In this document: positions 59,963 to 64,000 of the stretch, piece after piece | How positions within the stretch are numbered: position 1 is the first letter of the stretch | How the letters are laid out: the number at the start of each line of letters is the position of its first letter | Assembly: GCA_039621445.1 (NCBI GenBank) | Contig: CP154956.1 | Coordinates: 52,996,806-53,060,805, forward strand | Reading direction: 5' to 3' | Length of the DNA stretch: 64,000 nt | Origin: Euglena gracilis | Lineage: Eukaryota > Euglenida > Euglenophyceae > Euglenales | Program-made: the position numbers and the translations under genes | Notes under the pieces: generated by a model | The model's input: the letters and a program-made list of their open reading frames with translations, nothing else | Told to the model about the DNA's origin: nothing | Database searches by the model: none

Positions 59963-60289
59963 TTATGTGAGCAAGCACCTATGACAGATTCCGAATTTCA
60001 GCCTGCAGTCGGCTACGGTCGGCAGCGGTTGGCAAATGTTCACCTGCCAACCCACTCTTGAATTTGGACCACAGTAAGCCCCTGATGTGGTTTTGGAATC
60101 CATGAGAAAACAGCAGCAATCAATTTCGCCTCCAGCAGTGCAAGGCGGGGAGCCACGAGGCTGCCAGGTGCCTGCTTCCACTGCTTGCGGCTCCGGCAGC
60201 CCATAGAAGCAACCGACACCGACGGTGGCCAACGTCGGTGTCAGGTGGAGTTGATCACACAGACAGAACGTGGTCTCTCCTTCTTTCAT
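59963..60289 (-). CDS. Hypothetical ORF, weak
   Basis: 109 codons, Cys- and Gly-rich (FCLCDQLHLTPTLATVGVGC, EIDCCCFLMDSKTT). Nothing recognisable. It overlaps a small inverted repeat (ACCGACGGTGGCCAACGTCGGT near 60218), so it may not be coding. Confidence 0.18.
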   Translation of the reverse strand: MKEGETTFCLCDQLHLTPTLATVGVGCFYGLPEPQAVEAGTWQPRGSPPCTAGGEIDCCCFLMDSKTTSGAYCGPNSRVGWQVNICQPLPTVADCRLKFGICHRCLLT

Positions 60290-60761
60290 TCTTTAAAACA
60301 TAAATTGTACCTGTGTTTCTGTTGGTTTTGATTGTGCAGAGTTGTACGTAATATCAGGACTATCTGTATCCATGAAGCGGTATTCTGCTTCATTGTGCAT
60401 CTCTTGTTATTTTTGTTGTGATATTTGCACGTTACGTGTATACAAGCATTTGCACCTATATACTCCCATATGTATTTGTCTGTTTTCCAAGACAGTTGTT
60501 GTAGTTCATTGGTTGTCCATAAATCTATATTTTGCGCAGCATTTTGCTGTTGTGTATTTCTTTATGTTTCTTCATAAAATAAAATTTTAAAAACATCGAA
60601 GTGGTTTTCCACTTCATGTATTATATTGTCACAAACGTCAAAAAAAATTGACGGACTGTGCAACCGAGAAATTTTGGCTGTTTTTGCGAACATTTTTGTG
60701 GGTTTCTGGGTGACACTTCAATCAAATTTTCATGGGCAATTAACGCCGCCTAAGCCAAGGG

Positions 60762-60815
60762 GTCCAGCCAGCCAGCACCTTTTTCCCCAGCCAGCAGCTC
60801 CCAGTTGGGAGACCC
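60762..60815 (-). repeat. GGTGCTGGCTGG module, inverted copy
   Basis: GGTCCAGCCAGCCAGCACCT then TTTTCCCCAGCCAGCAGC, the reverse complement of the 59444 and 63099 copies. It is preceded by CGCCGCCTAAGCC, which resembles the outer end of the 3.45-kb unit. Confidence 0.6.
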
Positions 60816-61379
60816 CCATGGTAATCGAGCGATAATAATTTTTTTGCAGCCTGACGCTTTTTTGAACATTTTTGACAAGGGGGTCAAAAAGGGCTGAAAC
60901 TGGCCCTTTTTGAGGGGTTTTTGGTTTTTTAACTTAAAATATTGGCAAAATAGTCCAACCCCTGGATTTGTGCTTTTTTGCCTGTTTTCAGGGTACCCAC
61001 CAGGTTTGCCTGCTGGCAGGACCCACCCCTCTGGACCCCACCTTTCTCCAACCGGCCAGGTGGACCCCCAGGGGTCTTTAAGCAATTCCCTGGTTTCTTC
61101 ACTTCTCTGGAGATTCATCATCCCCATTGTTTGAGACGTCATTCCTTTTGTTCTGCTCAACTCGGGTCCCGTTCTGTTCCTGTGACGCTCCCCCAACACG
61201 TACTCTGAGCATTGTCAGAACCCCGACATGTCTTAGACCAGGGGAGGGAAGGATATTGGGAGTGGGCGGAAAGCTCTTCCTGCGGGTGATGGGCGGGTAC
61301 AACAACAGAATTGTTGCTGATTCTTGTGACTTCTTGGCTGCTTTTGAGTTCTTCTGGTCAAGCACCAATGATCATCCAG

Positions 61380-61438
61380 AGTCCCAGACCCAGTCACACC
61401 CAGTCGCGCCCAGTCACGCCCAGTCACGCCAACAGAAA
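61380..61438 (+). repeat. (CCCAGTCACG)n minisatellite
   Basis: Five units of CCCAGTCACR/CCCAGTCGCG; another short array of the same unit at 61915-61952. Confidence 0.9.
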
Positions 61439-61489
61439 TTCCAGTCATCCCAACTTTAAGGGATAAGTTTCTTGCCACTTTTGCCACGC

Positions 61490-62130
61490 ATGGCTGCCAT
61501 TGGCTGTTTTTAGGTGCTTTTAACCGCTTCCAGTTGCTGTTTGGTCTTTTGGTTGCTTTTGAGCCACTTTTGGTCACTTTTGGAGGCTACTTCTGCTGCT
61601 TTTTGGTCACTTTGAGGCCACCTTTGGAAATTTTGGCCGCATTTTGTTTTTGTTTTTGCGCATTTTTGTCCACTGTTGGCCAATTTTGCCCACTTTTTGG
61701 CCACTTTGCCCACCTTTTGCTGCTTTTAACTGCTTTTGGAAAGCTTTTGGGCACTTTTTTTTGCTGCTTTTGACTGCTTTTGGTTTTTGTTGCTTTCAAA
61801 TTTAAAAAAAAGCAAAAAAAAAGTGGTAAGTGGCTGAAAGGGACCAAAGGGGGCCAAAAGGGACAGAAATGGACAAAAACGGCCATTTTTGTGGTCAAAA
61901 AAAATAGCCGGTCAGCCCAGTCACGCCCAGTCACACCCAGTTACACCCAGTGATTTCAAAGTTCTAATTGCTTTTGGCCACTTTTGACCACTTTTGCTGT
62001 CTCTTGCTGCTTATTGGAGGCTTTTGAGTGCTCCTGGCAACTTTTGGCCACTTTTGGTCCTTTATGCCGCTTTTGGCCAATTTTGGCCACTTTTACCCAC
62101 GTTTGTTCACTTTTGGTCACTTTGGGAGCA
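61490..62130 (+). repeat. Degenerate TTTTGGCCAC field
   Basis: Dozens of TTTTGGCCACTTTTGGTCAC-type decamers, interrupted at 61800-61960 by purine-rich sequence and the CCCAGTCACG array. ORFs here (Phe/Leu/Cys-rich or Lys/Gln-rich antisense) follow the repeat. Confidence 0.85.
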
Positions 62131-62283
62131 GACGGTGAGTTCGAACTGGGACCTCCTCCAGCTCCTGGACACCGTGCTGCAGTTGCAGGGGTGGTCCGGA
62201 CGGCAGTTGCCGCTCCTCGTGGATGAGAAAATACACTACCGCATCCTCCGCCTCCTCTATTGCGCCCCCGCCATGCAATTTTT
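62131..62283 (+). pseudogene. Coding-like fragment ahead of repeat R5
   Basis: One frame reads SSNWDLLQLLDTVLQLQGW, then LPLLVDEKIHYRILRLLYC, with strong third-position GC. The stretch ends at the ACCGACC boundary of repeat R5. It looks like a real exon or transposon gene fragment, but I cannot name a family. Confidence 0.3.
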
Positions 62284-62284
62284 A

Positions 62285-62530
62285 ACCGACCCGGGGGGGG
62301 GGTCACTCCACTTTTCGAAAAACCAGTCAGTCAGTTTTTTCGGGAAGCCAGTCAGTCACGACCCCCCGGGGGGGGGGGGGTCGGCCACTCTTGAATCCAA
62401 AGGAAATTTGACCCAAAACATGAAGAAAGGCCAAAAAAATTTCCGGCGCCTTCGGCACCGGGTCACTTTTGTGGTTTTTTTGCCAACCCCCCCCCCCGGG
62501 GGAGGGGGTCCGGACCAAAAACCAGTCAGT
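62285..62530 (+). repeat. Dispersed repeat R5, copy 2
   Basis: Block-for-block match to 34707-34945, including CCAGTCAGTCA, CACTCTTGAATCCAAAGG and GGTCACTTTTGTGGTTTTTT, with C/G runs of different length. Confidence 0.8.
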
Positions 62531-62639
62531 ACCTCACCAACATCCCCCTGCTATGCTCCTTGACTATTTTGGGCTGCTTTTGGCCACTCGTTCGGCGACT
62601 CCAAAAGCTGAACCCGCAAAATACATCCGCTATCCCACG

Positions 62640-62960
62640 AACTGGACCAAAAAAAAAGTGATCAAAACAGGCAAAAATGGGGAAAAATATACCAAAAATG
62701 GTCTAAAATGGCCAAAAATGGCCAAAAAAGGCTGGAAAGAATGGCTCCAAATTACCAAAAGGGGGCAAGGGCTGTCAAAAATGGTCAAAATGATCAAAAA
62801 TGGGCAAATGGTCAAAAAATGGGCCAAAGGGGGCAAAAGCGACGTAAGCGAGATGAGACAGGAAATCTCAAAACCAGCTGGGGTCGAACCAGATGCCAAA
62901 AAATCGAAATCGCAAAAATATACCAAAAACTGCCAATTATGCAAAAAAAATTGATTTTTG
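62640..62960 (+). repeat. Degenerate CCAAAAATGG field
   Basis: Repeated GGCCAAAAATGG and GGTCAAAAATGG words, close to the reverse complement of the 61490-62130 decamer. The two fields form a loose inverted pair around repeat R5. Confidence 0.7.
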
Positions 62961-63098
62961 ACCCCCAAAAAAGTGTCCTGGCCAGCCTTGGCCCATTTTT
63001 ACATCATGAAAACGAAAAATCTGTAATTGTCCAGCCGCCCAAATCCAAATTCGGGGGCTGAAAATAAATGAAATTCGTTGATGGGGGGTCCCAGGCCC

Positions 63099-63150
63099 GT
63101 AAAAAGGCTGCTGGCTGGAAAAAGATGCGGGCTGGCTGGACCCCCTGGGG
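63099..63150 (+). repeat. GGTGCTGGCTGG module
   Basis: AAAAAGGCTGCTGGCTGGAA then AAAGATGCGGGCTGGCTGGA and CCCCCTGGGG. Confidence 0.6.
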
Positions 63151-63679
63151 GGGGAGGGGGGTCAAATTTCCTTAAGCTACACTGATCACAAAAAAAAAAC
63201 CCACAGTTGACTGTATTTCAGACCCCATCTTTTTGTGCTTTGACGACCTGTGGACATGCCTCCAAAAGGTGTAAAAAAGGTTCTGGGAGGAAAAATGGTG
63301 GGGAGAAATGAAGCGGAAAGTTGGGTGGTTTCCCATCATTTTTGTTTCCGGGGACTGAACACAGTGTTAATTCATTTGGTTTATTTTTTAATTTTATTTC
63401 TTTTTATTTTCAATTTATTATTATTTTATTAATTATATTGTTCAAATTTTTTTATGTTGGATTTGTGATTTATGTTGAACAGAAAAGAATTTAGCTGTGA
63501 TACAAAGACAAAAAAGATTTCTCCTTGTTGTGCACCAAGAATACACACTGATACACATTTAATTTGCCAATACATTGATACACAAAAAAATGGTGGGAAA
63601 CACCCAAGTTGATCTGTTGACACCAGGACATCGCTCAACATCCCCCCGGAGGGGTCCACCGCAAAAATGGAATCCCAAC

Positions 63680-63845
63680 TTTTTGGTTGCCCTCCGTGGA
63701 GCCTCCGCAGAGTCTCCGTGGAGCCCTAGGTAACCAGCCTCCGCAGAGGCTGAGGGAACCAGTCTCCACGGAGGCTCCGAGGCGACCAGCCTCCGCGGAG
63801 ATAACCAGCCTCCGCGGAGGTTCAAAATAACCAGACTTTGCGGAG
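63680..63845. repeat. CTCCGCGGAG palindromic minisatellite
   Basis: At least eight AGCCTCCGCGGAG, TCTCCGTGGAG or TCTCCACGGAG units, many followed by ATAACCAG or GGAACCAG. Each unit is itself palindromic. Confidence 0.88.
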
Positions 63846-63916
63846 GGTCCGCCAGGTGACAAATTTTGCCAGAGCATGTTGTGTACATGGAAATGAACGG
63901 GCATTTTTTTGTGTTA

Positions 63917-64000
63917 CCCCCCCCTAGTCGTATGACCGGGTTCCTGCAACCTGTGACTGGGGGGGGGGTCATAACACCCCATAACCTGCAACCTGTGACC
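63917..64000 (+). mobile_element. Second CAACCTGTGACC element, cut by the window end
   Basis: ACCCCCCCCTAGTCGTATGA, then CCGGGTTCCTGCAACCTGTG, same as the start of 58927-59188, running off the right edge. Confidence 0.75.

Noticed and set aside
61510-62110. ORFs across the TTTTGGCCAC field
   Set aside because: Repeat-driven; no recognisable domain, and frames on both strands are equally open.

Overview
The window reads as nuclear DNA of a eukaryote, most likely a repeat-rich protist or alga. There are no operons, no ribosome-binding-site-led gene chains and very little intact coding sequence. Nearly everything recognisable is a mobile element, a microsatellite or minisatellite, or a poly-G/poly-C-bounded short element. 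An interstitial (TTAGGG)n tract at 45313-45360 fits a TTAGGG-type telomere, but that repeat is shared by too many groups to name the host. No complete host gene could be identified; a few coding-like fragments are listed with low confidence.

Layout. 1-7780: microsatellites and dispersed repeats, notably (CT)n tracts joined to the same flanking sequences several times. 7780-32034: an estate of tyrosine-recombinase (DIRS-like) retrotransposons. Elements 1 (8103-12655, minus) and 2 (12652-16604, plus) are head to head and split an older coding-like sequence (7951-8102 and 16604-18030). Element 4 (about 19300-23335, minus) is an older, divergent lineage. 23738-25575 holds remnants of further lineages. 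Element 3 (27206-32034, minus) is the best preserved. The shared plan is gag with Gly-rich repeats, reverse transcriptase (YLDD), RNase H, an NPPW methyltransferase-like domain, and a tyrosine recombinase (R, HxxR, Y) read in a frame overlapping the methyltransferase. The ends carry about 100-bp inverted repeats. All copies carry frameshifts, mostly at homopolymers, so they are decayed or affected by homopolymer assembly errors.

32035-40720: short poly-G/C-bounded elements, a pyrimidine-rich block, and a duplicated unit made of a 124-bp module, a kilobase-scale (ACTAT)n array and the left part of a short transposon. 40720-50940: coiled-coil-like ORFs, a 137-bp C tract, a Merlin/ISXO2-like transposase fragment fused in frame to telomeric repeats inside 35-bp inverted repeats, minisatellites, and another copy of the short transposon. 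50941-54390: a 3.45-kb unit bounded by about 33-bp inverted repeats and packed with long palindromes. 54390-64000: minisatellites, hairpins, and short inverted-repeat elements, one of them repeated at the window's right edge.

The most interesting items are the DIRS-like family (overlapping frames, element-specific matching between coding sequence and terminal inverted arm, nested insertion), a CAGGGG...CCCCTG short transposon family with clean 7-bp target duplications at three sites, the palindrome-filled 3.45-kb unit, and the telomere-repeat/transposase fusion.
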